A stretch of 64,000 nucleotides of DNA from Pseudomonas fluorescens (GCF_000730425.1 NZ_CP008896.1:682001-746000), one strand, 5' to 3'. Positions 54,229-63,321 are shown, numbered from the stretch's first letter. Numbers and translations are program-made. The notes: a model not told the origin generated them from the letters alone.

Positions 54229-54702
54229 ATGAGCGAGACGCTAACCACCTTTGACCTGAGCATCCTGGCGCACCTGCAGACAGACCCAAGGATGTCGATG
54301 ACCAGCCTGGCCGAGCGGATGAACAGCTCGGTATCGCCTTGCTGGCGACGGGTCAAGCGTATGGAGGAGCAAGGGGTTATTTGCGGATACGACCTAAGGT
54401 TGGACAGGAAGGCACTGGGCCTGGGAATCGAGGCGTTTGTCTTCGTCAACATCACCTCACACCTTGAAAAGGATGCCGCCGAGTTTGAGGCATCGCTGCA
54501 ATCGATCGATCAGATCCTGGAGTGTTACATCCTCTCGGGTAACGAGGACTATCTGCTGAAGATCGTCGCGGCAGACCTGGATGCGTTCGCGAGTTTCAGC
54601 CGCAGGGTCCTCGCGGCGCTTCCACATGTCGAAGAAGTGCGCAGCGCGTTCGTCATGCACAAGATCAAGCAGAGCAGCAGATTGCCGATACCGCGCGGCT
54701 AG
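54229..54702 (+). CDS. Lrp/AsnC-family regulator of the kyn operon (KynR-like)
   Basis: 157-aa Lrp-type regulator with an HTH (LSILAHLQTDPRMSMTSLAERMNSSVSPCWRRVKRMEEQGVICGYDLRL) and RAM domain (ILECYILSGNEDYLLKIVAADLDAFASFSRRVL). Divergent placement beside kynurenine genes matches KynR, which activates kyn genes in response to kynurenine in P. aeruginosa. Here it may sense kynurenine or a hydroxylated analogue. The TniABQ element begins soon after its stop codon. Confidence 0.92.
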   Translation: MSETLTTFDLSILAHLQTDPRMSMTSLAERMNSSVSPCWRRVKRMEEQGVICGYDLRLDRKALGLGIEAFVFVNITSHLEKDAAEFEASLQSIDQILECYILSGNEDYLLKIVAADLDAFASFSRRVLAALPHVEEVRSAFVMHKIKQSSRLPIPRG

Positions 54703-54777
54703 ACTGATGTGATGCCCGATCAAAAAAAAGAATATCATTTATCTCTAATAATCAATCACATACCTTGATTAACTTTT

Positions 54778-54824
54778 AAAAAATAGACTGACGCGGCAGA
54801 AAAGCTAGCAATAGTCTATTTTTT
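54778..54824. repeat. 12-bp inverted repeat upstream of tniA
   Basis: AAAAAATAGACT (54778-54789) and AGTCTATTTTTT (54813-54824) pair perfectly across 23 bp. AGACTGAYG also recurs at 54701, 54785 and 54873, roughly every 85 bp. These may be transposase-binding sites near the left end, or a terminator for the kynR-like gene. Confidence 0.5.
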
Positions 54825-54934
54825 GAACGTGACGTCGTATCGTGTTCGGCAGCCAATTTCGATCGTTGATAGAGACTGATGTAAGTCGCCGCTCGGCAGA
54901 CTTCGCCTAGATTAGCGTTGTGGAGAGTACATCC

Positions 54935-56752
54935 ATGGCAAATCAGCTAACCCCTGGGGAACTCATTGTCGCCAAGGGAAAAGTTGCGAAAGTCAAACAG
55001 GTATTTAGTGACAAAACGATAAGGGTAACAATTGTCGACTCTGGTGAAGTAATACTGGTGTCGGCGCGCGACATTCAGCGAATCCCTAGTGTTACGGCAA
55101 TTAATGGTAGTGATCATGGGGAGGGTTTGAATGTCAATGATTACACCGTTGATCAACTTTCATTGGCAGCTGAGCGTTTTGAAATTATCAGAAAGTGGAA
55201 GGTTGAGGGAGGGGTAGTCACTAAGTACTGTTCTTTACTGGGTGTATCAAAGAGTTACTTCTATCGTTTGGCTAAAATTTTTGACGCTGACGTAGGCCCA
55301 CTATCTTTAATTGCGCAGACACGGGGTGTCAAGAAAGGCGTTACGAGACTGGATGAGTCGGTTGAGGTCATAATTTTCAAGGCTGCTAAAAAATTCAAGT
55401 CGAAAGGAGCCAGCTACAGCAAAGTGTGGAGCGAGGTGGATGTTGCATGTAAGGAGCAAGGTTTTTCATGCCCTTCCAAAGATACGGTATTGAGGCGTGT
55501 ACGCTTAATCCTCTCAGAAAAAACAAGAATGAGAATTAAAGAAGGTCCTGATGCCGCGACGCAAGAATTTTCAGCTCGCCCGGGTAAAAAAAATCTTGAA
55601 AGGCCGCTGCAATGGGTACAGATGGATCACACCCTCGTCGATATAATTCTGTTGGCTGATGATCGCATAAATATTATTGGACGCCCGTGGCTGACAATTG
55701 TAATTGATGTCTATACCAGGGTTATTCTTGGTTACTATCTTAGCCTTTACGTCCCGTCTACTGTTTCAGTGGCTTGCGCTCTTAGTCATTCTGTCCTTCC
55801 TAAAGTAAACTTTTCGGCAAGTGTTGGCTTGGATCCAGAAGACTACCCCTACTATGGAAAGCCTGAAGTCCTTCATATGGACAATGCCGCAGAGTTCACC
55901 AGCCCAAAATTTAAAGTAGGGTGTGAATCTTTTGGGATTTCCCCCGAATACCGACCTGTAGGAAGAAAACATTTTGGCGGTCATGTTGAACGGCTGATAG
56001 GCACGTTCATGACTACTAAGGTGCATTTCTTGCCGGGGACTACAATGTCAAATTCTGTTGCGCGCAGAGGACTTAACAGCGAAAGAAATGCAACCATGAC
56101 CTTCTCTGATTTTTTTCGCTGGTTCTCTCGCGAAGTAGTTGTCTATCACTCAACAGTTCATAGCGCATTAAAGTGTAGCCCGCGACAAGCGTGGACAAAC
56201 TATTTCGCGCCCAACGGAGGGCTTCCTTACCCCCCGGCAGGCTTGAATTCCGAGCAATTAAAGATTTGGTTCATGCCTCAAGAAGACCGAAAAATTAATC
56301 CTGGTGGCATTAATTTGCATGGCCAAGTTTATTGGGATCCTATATTGGGGTCTCATGTGGGGACTAGAAATGTCATAGTCAAATATGACCCGTACGATAT
56401 GAATGTTGTATGGGTGAAATTGGATGGCCAATTTTGCCCAATACACCTGTCTGACGTAACCGTTGAGGCTCCTACCTATGAGGAATATCGTGCCGGCAAG
56501 CTCTATCGTCACCCAGTCCGCATCGGAGCCATAGATAGTGATGGCGGGTTAAAAGCCTACAGAGGGAAGCAAAAAATTGAAGAGGAAAGTAAAAAGTTAA
56601 CGCAGAAGGAAAGACGCCGAGAGGCCGCTGAAAAAGTCTATACTGAGGCAAATCCAAATCCTAGAAGTAGTAGCTTTAACGCTGACAGGGAACATATCAA
56701 GCCAAATTATTCAGCCTCTCCAAAAAAATTTCGACCTGGGGATGAGTCATGA
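54935..56752 (+). CDS. tniA: TniA/TnsB-like DDE transposase
   Basis: 605-aa Mu/TnsB-type integrase. N-terminal helix-turn-helix regions cover about 60-180 (LAAERFEIIRKWKVEGGVVTKYCSLLGVSKSYFYRLA). The rve core follows with catalytic Asp in WVQMDHTLVDI, Asp in VLHMDNAAEFTSPKF and Glu in GGHVERLIGTFM. The C-terminal Mu-type domain and a basic lysine-rich tail follow. It catalyses strand transfer. ATG 54935 has GGAGAG 7 bp upstream; GTG 54920 is an alternative. The stop overlaps tniB (ATGA). Confidence 0.92.
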   Translation: MANQLTPGELIVAKGKVAKVKQVFSDKTIRVTIVDSGEVILVSARDIQRIPSVTAINGSDHGEGLNVNDYTVDQLSLAAERFEIIRKWKVEGGVVTKYCSLLGVSKSYFYRLAKIFDADVGPLSLIAQTRGVKKGVTRLDESVEVIIFKAAKKFKSKGASYSKVWSEVDVACKEQGFSCPSKDTVLRRVRLILSEKTRMRIKEGPDAATQEFSARPGKKNLERPLQWVQMDHTLVDIILLADDRINIIGRPWLTIVIDVYTRVILGYYLSLYVPSTVSVACALSHSVLPKVNFSASVGLDPEDYPYYGKPEVLHMDNAAEFTSPKFKVGCESFGISPEYRPVGRKHFGGHVERLIGTFMTTKVHFLPGTTMSNSVARRGLNSERNATMTFSDFFRWFSREVVVYHSTVHSALKCSPRQAWTNYFAPNGGLPYPPAGLNSEQLKIWFMPQEDRKINPGGINLHGQVYWDPILGSHVGTRNVIVKYDPYDMNVVWVKLDGQFCPIHLSDVTVEAPTYEEYRAGKLYRHPVRIGAIDSDGGLKAYRGKQKIEEESKKLTQKERRREAAEKVYTEANPNPRSSSFNADREHIKPNYSASPKKFRPGDES

Positions 56753-57609
56753 GTGATGAGCACGTCCGGTCGGACATCAGAAAATATTTGTCTTCTAATA
56801 TTGATACGCGAATAGCCTTAATTCATCAAGAAATATGGGTGAACAATAACTCTAGTGCAGCTGTTTTTCGCATGATGAATAATATCGCGGATGTACCAGA
56901 TCGTATGAGTGCGCCTGCTTTGCTTGTGGTTGGCCCAGGTGGCTCTGGAAAGACGGCTATAATATCTAAGATTCCAAACCATGTAAAAAGGAGTGCAGGG
57001 TTGATTTTTGTCTCCTTGGCTGCATCCCCAGAAATAGATACCAAAAAAAGCCTTAAAGATGAGATAGCTTTAGCGCTCGGAATACCAGTTGGCTCTGGCT
57101 CAAGTCGCCGAAGTAGCTCTGACCTGCCAAGCGAGATTAGAGAGGTTATTAGGCTGAGGCAAATTTGGGGGCTGGTGATCGACGAGTTTCATGATGCACT
57201 GCTACGCTCGAAGCAAGAGCAGCGTTTTAACATGTCTATTCTTAAAAAGCTGCTCGGCCCTGAATATGGATTGAAACTATTTTGCTTTGGCACTGCTAGT
57301 GCGCGCAACGCACTTAAATCCAATTATGAATTTAAGAGACGTTTTCACGAAGTTGCTCTTGATGACTGGATAGAGAGTGAGGAGTTCAGGTCATTCCTCT
57401 TGGAGGTAGAGGAGTCCCTACCGCTAAAACAGCCATCACATTTGTACTCTGAGGAGATGGTAGGCACTATTTTATCTATGTCGAATGGGCGCATGGACAA
57501 AACACTCGAATTGATAAGGGCGGCTGCCTGTTATGCCATAAAAATGGGGGGGGAGAAGGTGGATGTTGATATGCTGCGGCGAGCAAACAAGAATCCTTGG
57601 GGCTATTAG
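56749..57609 (+). CDS. tniB: TniB/TnsC-like AAA+ ATPase
   Basis: 286-aa AAA+ protein with Walker A VVGPGGSGKTAIISK, Walker B WGLVIDEFHDAL, sensor-like FCFGTASARNALKSN and a helical C-terminus (GTILSMSNGRMDKTLELIRAA). It links the target selector TniQ to the transposase and imposes target choice. ATG 56749 overlaps the tniA stop by 4 bp, implying translational coupling. Confidence 0.92.
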   Translation: MSDEHVRSDIRKYLSSNIDTRIALIHQEIWVNNNSSAAVFRMMNNIADVPDRMSAPALLVVGPGGSGKTAIISKIPNHVKRSAGLIFVSLAASPEIDTKKSLKDEIALALGIPVGSGSSRRSSSDLPSEIREVIRLRQIWGLVIDEFHDALLRSKQEQRFNMSILKKLLGPEYGLKLFCFGTASARNALKSNYEFKRRFHEVALDDWIESEEFRSFLLEVEESLPLKQPSHLYSEEMVGTILSMSNGRMDKTLELIRAAACYAIKMGGEKVDVDMLRRANKNPWGY

Positions 57610-57611
57610 TA

Positions 57612-58655
57612 GTGAGTTTCTCTGGCTTGCCAACACCAAGTTCTGAAGAAACACTTTCATCTTGGTTGTTTCGATGCAGCATTAATCCAAACGCCGCTGG
57701 CTTCCCTCGATTATCATCAACAGAACGCCCAGCGTATTGGTGGGAGGGTGTGGAGATCAAATATTCGGACCCAGACTCAGAATTCTTATCCGCCAGCCAG
57801 CGATTAAGTTGTGTAGCCGGGGACATTACCCCTGAACTATTACGAAATTTTTTTTGCCTTCGAGGCGATAAATTAGTCGAATGGAGGTATCGCCGTTTTT
57901 TTTGCCCTGATTGCTTACGCGATGATGTGGCGAATGGTCGTTTGCCTATATGGCGGAAGGACTGGTGTTACATTTATTCTTGTGTCTGCGCTGCCCATGA
58001 TCGAGAGTTGGTGAGACTAGTTGATACACCGCGTTACTCAAGGGCATGGGATGCGTTTGTCCAAAGCTGCAATTCGATATCAAACAATGCCTCCATAGAG
58101 GAAACTCTATTCTTTCGTTTTTGCTCAAGTACCTTCACAAAGATTGAGCATGCTCTGATCAGTAGAGACAATCAACAACCTACATTGCACGATTTATTTT
58201 ATAGGCTATTCAATATTTTCCTTCAATGTCCCTTTCGTGGTAGTAGAGGCGGAATCGCTAGAATCCACTTGCAAACGAGGAAAGATGCACGAGCACCCGA
58301 CGCAAGCTCTTTTGAGCAGAGTATATTATTGGGGGCGTCCACGGCCGATCCATCAAGTAGATTTGGTAGTTTGGTCTTAACCGCATCACTACTGGAGATT
58401 ATCCCCTACTCAAGGTTTTTGATATTTACTAAACTGTGTGAGAAAAGAAGGGGCGGGATGCTGATCCCAAGAGACCTGCATAAGGCAGCGATTTTTCCAT
58501 ATATCAACAGGGCAGGCTATGAAACCTTGTACCGTTTTTTAGGGGGTTTCCCTAGGAAAGATTTTCCGTTGCTAGATCGCCATCTTCAACTTCAAGAACA
58601 TTCGTATGTTCAAGATGGTGTCCTTGGCAAGCGTCTATTCGGATACTCACAATGA
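57612..58655 (+). CDS. tniQ: TniQ-family target-selection protein
   Basis: 347-aa TniQ/TnsD relative. The N-terminal region has the family opening LPTPSSEETLSSWLFRCS. A zinc-binding motif follows (FFCPDCLRDDVANGRLPIWRKDWCYIYSCVCAAH). The C-terminal part is unlike TnsD DNA-binding domains and may recognise a specific site. The start is probably GTG 57612, 2 bp after the tniB stop; TTG 57597 is possible. It defines the target preference of the element, which is unknown. Confidence 0.88.
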   Translation: MSFSGLPTPSSEETLSSWLFRCSINPNAAGFPRLSSTERPAYWWEGVEIKYSDPDSEFLSASQRLSCVAGDITPELLRNFFCLRGDKLVEWRYRRFFCPDCLRDDVANGRLPIWRKDWCYIYSCVCAAHDRELVRLVDTPRYSRAWDAFVQSCNSISNNASIEETLFFRFCSSTFTKIEHALISRDNQQPTLHDLFYRLFNIFLQCPFRGSRGGIARIHLQTRKDARAPDASSFEQSILLGASTADPSSRFGSLVLTASLLEIIPYSRFLIFTKLCEKRRGGMLIPRDLHKAAIFPYINRAGYETLYRFLGGFPRKDFPLLDRHLQLQEHSYVQDGVLGKRLFGYSQ

Positions 58656-59020
58656 GCTATTAAATGCGCATGCCTATCGTTGCCGGCTGGCTGCAAGGAG
58701 AAAAACTCCACATGCTAGATGCACGCAGGGCTTTTAACATTTAATTTCCTGCTAGTTAATGTAAGGATTATGCCGAGATTAAGGAAAATCAGGACATAAG
58801 ACCTGTATATTATTGATATAAAGCAGTTTATATATTTGCGCCTTGCCCCTCCTGCGTCATACCTGCGAGCGTCTATGCTGATCTTTTTGCATGCTTGGGT
58901 GCTAAGCGATGGCTGCTTTGGAGAGAACGGCATACCCACGACTCCGCAGCTATTCGTTTCCTCAGAAGAGCTTGGCTGGATTTCCAGAACAGCGCAATCC
59001 TGCTCTTTCGCTTGGGCTGA
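58656..59020. other. AT-rich region right of tniQ
   Basis: 365 bp without a supportable gene. It should contain the right end of the TniABQ element and the join to chromosomal siderophore-locus DNA. Composition changes from AT-rich to GC-richer at about 58835. A short minus-strand open frame here has no recognisable content. Confidence 0.5.
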
Positions 59021-59230
59021 CGGTTCAGTTCAAGGTATTTCAATGACACCGGCGAGAGCGAGGCGACGACCTTGTTTGATGCAGCCTTCAATTACCAGAT
59101 TGCCAAGGACACGGATCTGGCGGTCAATGTCAGTAATCTTTTGGATGAGCAGCATGTCGTGGGCTCCGGAACTGCGGATTACTACAATCCGGGCCGAGAA
59201 CTCACCGCCAAGCTGAGCTACAGCTGGTGA
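59021..59230 (+). pseudogene. 3' fragment of a TonB-dependent siderophore receptor
   Basis: About 69 codons remain of an outer-membrane receptor. They include RYFNDTGESEATTLFDAAFNY-type barrel strands and the diagnostic C-terminus NVSNLLDEQHVV..., YNPGRELTAKLSYSW followed by a stop. The rest of the receptor (normally 700-800 residues) is absent; a stop lies just upstream and the TniABQ element lies further left. It is a deletion remnant. Confidence 0.85.
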
Positions 59231-59241
59231 GCCTGTCAGTA

Positions 59242-59498
59242 ATGGCTCCTGTTGTGGTGGTATCTCGTGTTCTGGCCGCGATCTTCGGCTGCTATGCATT
59301 CGTCTAGGGCGTGGCGGCGCTGAATGGGGTTGGGGTCGATTACCATGCCGCCGAGCAGGCGATGATGATGCTGGCCTTCGTCCTGTATCTCGCGCTGTTT
59401 CCGCAGCCAGTCTGTGGCGGGTCTCGATGGTACTGGCGCTCGGCAGCGTCTTGATGCTGGCTGTTGCCTGGCAGCTGCAGCGCATGATCATCGGATAG
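59242..59498 (+). pseudogene. Broken DUF3649 membrane protein gene
   Basis: Translation from ATG 59242 gives MAPVVVVSRVLAAIFGCYAFV, then an in-frame TAG, then GVAALNGVGVDYHAAEQAMMM and LAFVLYLALF. A frameshift leads to SLWRVSMVLALGSVLMLAV and AWQLQRMIIG with a stop at 59496-59498. This is the small DUF3649 protein normally encoded between a siderophore receptor and a PepSY protein. One nonsense codon plus one frameshift make it non-functional. Confidence 0.8.
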
Positions 59499-59508
59499 GA
59501 GCAGAGCC

Positions 59509-60930
59509 ATGCTGAACAACTTTCGCCAATCCATGGCCTGGGTACACACCTGGTTCGGTTTGGTGCTGGGCTTCGTGCTGATGGTCGTCTTCTTTTTCGG
59601 TGCACTGTCGGTGTTCGACCGCGAGATCGATCGTTGGGCGATCCCCGATACGCGCTTCGAGCCGCAGCCTATGCCGTCCTACAACAACCTGCTGAAACAG
59701 GTATTTGCCGATCTCAAACCGCATCCGGTGGATATGGCGGCAACCAAAGGGCGGGTAATCGGCGACCTGCCGGCGCCGGAAACCATGCCCATGGTCTCGC
59801 TCTATGCCTACACCACCCACCGAGATCCCGTGCTGAGCATTGGTGGCGAGTTTGGTATCCCCAACCAGCCAAAGGACCCAGCGGATGATCAATCGTAAGA
59901 TCTTCAAGGAGTTTTTCACCTTCCGTCCGCGCAAGCGGACCCAGCGCAGCGCGCTGGACCTGCATAACATGACTGGCGTGGTGGCGTTGCCGTTCCACTT
60001 CTTTTTTGCCTTCACCGGTTGGTGATCTTCGCGTCGATGTACTACTTCCCGGTCTCCGGGACCTTGCTCAAACCGCTGCATAATCGGCATGAGGTGATCG
60101 AGGCGGCGCATACCGGCTTGCCCCATGATGAGGCCGGTGTGCCCGCGAAGATGGCCTCCGCCAATGCCATGGTGGCCGAGGCCAAGCGCATCTGGGCTAC
60201 GCGCGATATGCCGGGAGAGGTCGGGCTGCTGACTATCGAGCATCTAAATGACGCCAACGGCTACGTCAGCATCTACCGCGCCGGCAGTGATCGTGTGGCG
60301 CTGGTCGGGGAGGGCATTCACTTCAAGGCCAGTACCGGCGAGCTACTGCGCAACGACCCGCCGAGTGACCCGGTTGGTTCCGTCAATCAATTTCTCACCG
60401 GCTTGCACCTGCAGCACTTCGAACACTGGGCGCTGCGCTGGCTGTACGTGGCGGGCGGTCTGCTCGGCTGTGTGTGCATCGCCAGCGGTTTTGTGTTCTT
60501 CGTCGAGATACGCAAGCAGGAGCACGCCCGACTCGGGCTGCAGGGCTGTCGGTTGGTTGACGCCATGGCAGTCACCACGGTTACCGGCATGCTGCTGGCA
60601 GCGGTCGCCATGCTGGCGGCCAACCGGCTGCTGCCTGAGCCCATGCCTGGCCGTGGCGAATGGGAAAAGTGGGTGTTCTGGGGTGCCTGGCTGCTGAGTT
60701 TGCTGCATGCGCTGTTGCGTAGTGCACCAGTGGCCCAGGCGCGGCACAATCCGGCCTGGCGCTGCTCTGCGTCGCTGCGGTGCTGCTCAACTGGATCACC
60801 ACGGGGGACCACCTGGTCAAAAGGATGCTGCTTGAACCCTACTGGGCCGTGGCCGGCGTCGATCTGAGCCTGTTGGCCTGCGCGCTGATAGCGCTACTCA
60901 CCGCGCGTCGTCTGGCAAGGCCGGTTGAGG
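59509..60930 (+). pseudogene. PepSY-associated membrane protein, frameshifted and interrupted by IS66
   Basis: The remnant begins MLNNFRQSMAWVHTWFGLVLGF with a first transmembrane helix and continues in three further frames. Frame breaks are near 59885, near 60018 (FTGW-stop where FTGLVIFASMYYF is expected) and near 60755 (restoring LALLCVAAVLLNWITTGDHLVK). The PepSY and transmembrane segments are recognisable. The IS66 insertion at 60931 removes the last codons, which survive at 63322-63362 (VADRTRIGGVAYE, stop). Intact relatives are inner-membrane proteins, often linked to reduction of siderophore-bound iron. Confidence 0.85.
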
Positions 60931-61030
60931 GTAAGCGTCCGGCGAACTCACCTTCCGAACTCCAGCATTAAGGGCGATGGTGTCCGCGTATTTTTAAGCG
61001 GACGCGATCACCCTTATCGCCAGGATTTCC

Positions 61031-61351
61031 ATGCGCCAACGAAGCTCTTATCCCAAACCATTCAAAGCCCAGGTCGTTCAGGAATGCCTGCAACCTGGCG
61101 CAACCGTGTCCAGTGTCGCCATCAGCCACGGCATCAATGCCAACGTCATCCGCAAATGGCTGCCGCTCTATCGAGATCAGCCCGCAGCGGCTTCACTACC
61201 GGCTTTCGTCCCGCTAAAAGCCCCACCTAAACGGTCAGTCGAAACGTCAGTGATCATCGAGTTGCCCGTGGCCGGGCAAGTGATTACGGTGAAATGGCCA
61301 GCCTCGGATCCCGAGGGTTGTGCGCAATTTATTCGGGCTGTCGCTCAATGA
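61031..61351 (+). CDS. tnpA: IS66 TnpA (accessory, HTH)
   Basis: 106-aa IS66 accessory protein with a Tc1/IS3-like helix-turn-helix (YPKPFKAQVVQECLQPGATVSSVAISHGINANVIRKWL). It is needed with TnpB and TnpC for transposition of IS66 elements. ATG 61031; its stop overlaps the tnpB start (ATGA). Confidence 0.93.
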   Translation: MRQRSSYPKPFKAQVVQECLQPGATVSSVAISHGINANVIRKWLPLYRDQPAAASLPAFVPLKAPPKRSVETSVIIELPVAGQVITVKWPASDPEGCAQFIRAVAQ

Positions 61352-61683
61352 TCCGCATCGATGCCATCTGGCTGGCCACCGAGCCGATGGACATGCGCGC
61401 TGGCACCGAGACGGCATTAGCCCGGGTGATTGCGGTGTTCGGTGCGGCGAAGCCGCACTGCGCTTATCTGTTCGCCAATCGCCGGGCTAATCGAATGAAA
61501 GTGCTGGTGCACGATGGCGTCGGCGTCTGGCTCGCAGCGAGACGACTGAACCAAGGCAAGTTCCATTGGCCCGGCATTCGCCACGGCGGCGAGGTCGAAC
61601 TCGACAGCGAACAACTCCAGGCATTGGTGCTGGGCCTGCCGTGGCAGCGCGTCGGTGCAGGCGGTGTGATTAGCGTGCTGTAA
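61348..61683 (+). CDS. tnpB: IS66 TnpB (orf2 accessory)
   Basis: 111-aa IS66 Orf2 protein. The family signature is complete: IDAIWLATEPMDMRAGTETALARV, then AYLFANRRANRMKVLVHDGVGVWL and LNQGKFHWP. Translation is coupled to tnpA by a 4-bp overlap. Confidence 0.95.
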   Translation: MIRIDAIWLATEPMDMRAGTETALARVIAVFGAAKPHCAYLFANRRANRMKVLVHDGVGVWLAARRLNQGKFHWPGIRHGGEVELDSEQLQALVLGLPWQRVGAGGVISVL

Positions 61684-61746
61684 ACGCCGGCCATTTGGCC
61701 GGTCTGCTTGTCGTCGCCCCGTGCCTGCTCTGGCACAATTGGCGGC

Positions 61747-63282
61747 ATGACTTTCTCGCCCAGCCTCGACCAGATGACCCCGGAACAGCTTCGTGCCTTG
61801 GCGGCACAGGCGTTGCAGTTGCAGTCCCAGGTCGAGGCGATGAGCAGGAAGATTCAGAACGATGAAATCCTCATCGAACAGTTCATGTTCGAAATCGCCC
61901 TGCTCAAACGGCACAAGTTCGCCAAGCGCAGCGAACAAATCAGCCCGGCGCAAAGCAGCTTGCTGGATGACCTGCTCGACACCGACCTTGAGGCTATCGA
62001 GGCCGAGCTGAAACAGCTTCTTCCCGCTGCGCCACAGGTCGAACCACGGCAATCGCCGAAACGTGCGCCATTGCCGCCACAGTTTCCACGCACGGTGATT
62101 CGTCACGAACCCGAAAACACCCAGTGCGCCTGTGGCTGTCAACTTCAACGCATCGGCGAAGACGTCAGCGAGAAGCTGGATTACACGCCGGGCGTGTTTA
62201 CCGTCGAGCAACATGTGCGGGGCAAATGGGCCTGTCGCCAGTGCGAAACCCTGATCCAGGCGCCGGTGCCGGCGCAGGTTATCGACAAAGGTATACCGAC
62301 CGCAGGCCTACTGGCCCACGTGATGGTGGCCAAGTTTGCCGATCACTTGCCGCTGTACCGGCAGGAGAAAATCTTTGGTCGCGCCGGACTGGCAATTGCG
62401 CGCTCGACCTTGGCGCAATGGGTCGGAGAAACTGGCGTGAGACTTCAACCGCTAGTTGATGCTCTGCGTGAGGCGGTGTTGAACCAGCGTGTGATTCACG
62501 CCGATGAAACACCGGTGCAAATGCTTGCGCCAGGCGAGAAGAAAACCCACCGGGCCTACGTCTGGGCCTACAGCACGACGCCGTTTTCGGCGCTCAACGC
62601 GGTGGTTTACGACTTCAGCCCAAGCCGTGCCGGACAACATGCACGCAACTTCCTGGGCGACTGGAACGGTAAGCTGGTTTGCGATGACTTCGCTGGCTAC
62701 AAGGCCGGATTTGAGCAAGGCATCACTGAAATCGGCTGCATGGCTCACGCCCGTCGCAAGTTTTTCGATCTGCACGTGGCGAACAAAAGTCAGCTGGCCG
62801 AACAAGCGCTGCACTCGATCAGCGGCTTGTACGAAGTCGAACGCCAAGCGCGGGAAATGAGTGATGAAGATCGGTGGCGAATACGTCAGGAACTGGCGGT
62901 ACCGATCCTCAAAAAACTGCATGACTGGATGTTGGCCCAGCGCGACCTGGTGCCCAACGGATCAGCCACGGCCAAAGCCCTCGACTACAGCCTGAAACGC
63001 TGGGTAGCGCTGACGCGCTACCTGGACGATGGAGCTGTGCCGATCGACAACAATCAAGTCGAGAACCAGATACGGCCCTGGGCACTCGGGCGCTCGAACT
63101 GGCTGTTTGCCGGGTCGCTACGCAGTGGTAAACGGGCTGCGGCAATCATGAGCCTGATCCAGTCGGCGCGTATGAATGGGCATGATCCGTATGCCTATCT
63201 CAAAGATGTGCTGACTCGGTTGCCAACACAGAGGGCCAGTGAGATCGGGCAGCTGCTGCCACATCAGTGGGTGCCTGCCTAA
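61747..63282 (+). CDS. tnpC: IS66 TnpC transposase
   Basis: 511-aa DDE transposase. It has an N-terminal coiled coil/leucine-zipper part (LDQMTPEQLRALAAQALQLQSQVEAM), a zinc-finger segment (CACGCQ... KWACRQCETLIQAPVPAQ) and the catalytic core. The core includes VIHADETPVQML, LVCDDFAGYKAGFEQGI with GCMAHARRKFFDL, and NNQVENQIRPWALGRSNWLFAGS. Full length, no disruption. ATG 61747. Confidence 0.96.
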   Translation: MTFSPSLDQMTPEQLRALAAQALQLQSQVEAMSRKIQNDEILIEQFMFEIALLKRHKFAKRSEQISPAQSSLLDDLLDTDLEAIEAELKQLLPAAPQVEPRQSPKRAPLPPQFPRTVIRHEPENTQCACGCQLQRIGEDVSEKLDYTPGVFTVEQHVRGKWACRQCETLIQAPVPAQVIDKGIPTAGLLAHVMVAKFADHLPLYRQEKIFGRAGLAIARSTLAQWVGETGVRLQPLVDALREAVLNQRVIHADETPVQMLAPGEKKTHRAYVWAYSTTPFSALNAVVYDFSPSRAGQHARNFLGDWNGKLVCDDFAGYKAGFEQGITEIGCMAHARRKFFDLHVANKSQLAEQALHSISGLYEVERQAREMSDEDRWRIRQELAVPILKKLHDWMLAQRDLVPNGSATAKALDYSLKRWVALTRYLDDGAVPIDNNQVENQIRPWALGRSNWLFAGSLRSGKRAAAIMSLIQSARMNGHDPYAYLKDVLTRLPTQRASEIGQLLPHQWVPA

Positions 63283-63313
63283 CTTACGCAAGGTGAGTTG
63301 GGCGGACGCTTAC

Positions 63314-63321
63314 GGTTGAGG
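63314..63321. repeat. Right copy of IS66 8-bp target duplication
   Basis: GGTTGAGG here is identical to 60923-60930, left of the IS. Removing the IS and one copy restores the PepSY reading frame to a stop at 63360-63362. Confidence 0.95.

Larger units (their letters stand above)
54703..58655 (+). mobile_element. Tn7/Tn5053-like TniA-TniB-TniQ transposition module (ends not located)
   Basis: Three overlapping or tightly packed genes for a DDE transposase, an AAA+ targeting ATPase and a TniQ protein form a complete Tn5053/Tn7-style core. The DNA is distinctly AT-rich compared with both flanks. No resolvase, cargo or CRISPR components are present. I could not find matching terminal inverted repeats or a target duplication, so coordinates are only the gene span plus the 5' flank. 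The unit sits between the kynR-like gene and a truncated TonB receptor, so insertion was probably accompanied by deletion. Confidence 0.8.
60931..63313 (+). mobile_element. IS66-family insertion sequence, complete
   Basis: 2383-bp element bounded by inverted repeats: left GTAAGCGTCCGGCGAACTCA (60931 onward), right the inverse of GTAAGCGTCCGCCCAACTCA (ending 63313). It carries tnpA, tnpB and tnpC in the canonical order. It is flanked by an exact 8-bp duplication GGTTGAGG (60923-60930 and 63314-63321), the IS66 target size. All three genes are intact, so it may still be active. Confidence 0.97.

Noticed and set aside
54703..58655. CRISPR-associated transposon (TnsB-TnsC-TniQ with CRISPR guidance)
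   Set aside because: The three-gene core is the same type as in such systems, but no Cas12k or Cascade gene and no repeat-spacer array is present within the window.
59013..59220. Possible protein in the out-of-frame open reading frame 58836-59216
   Set aside because: The region's true content is the TonB-receptor tail in another frame; the overlapping frame shows no domain and has arginine-rich shadow composition.
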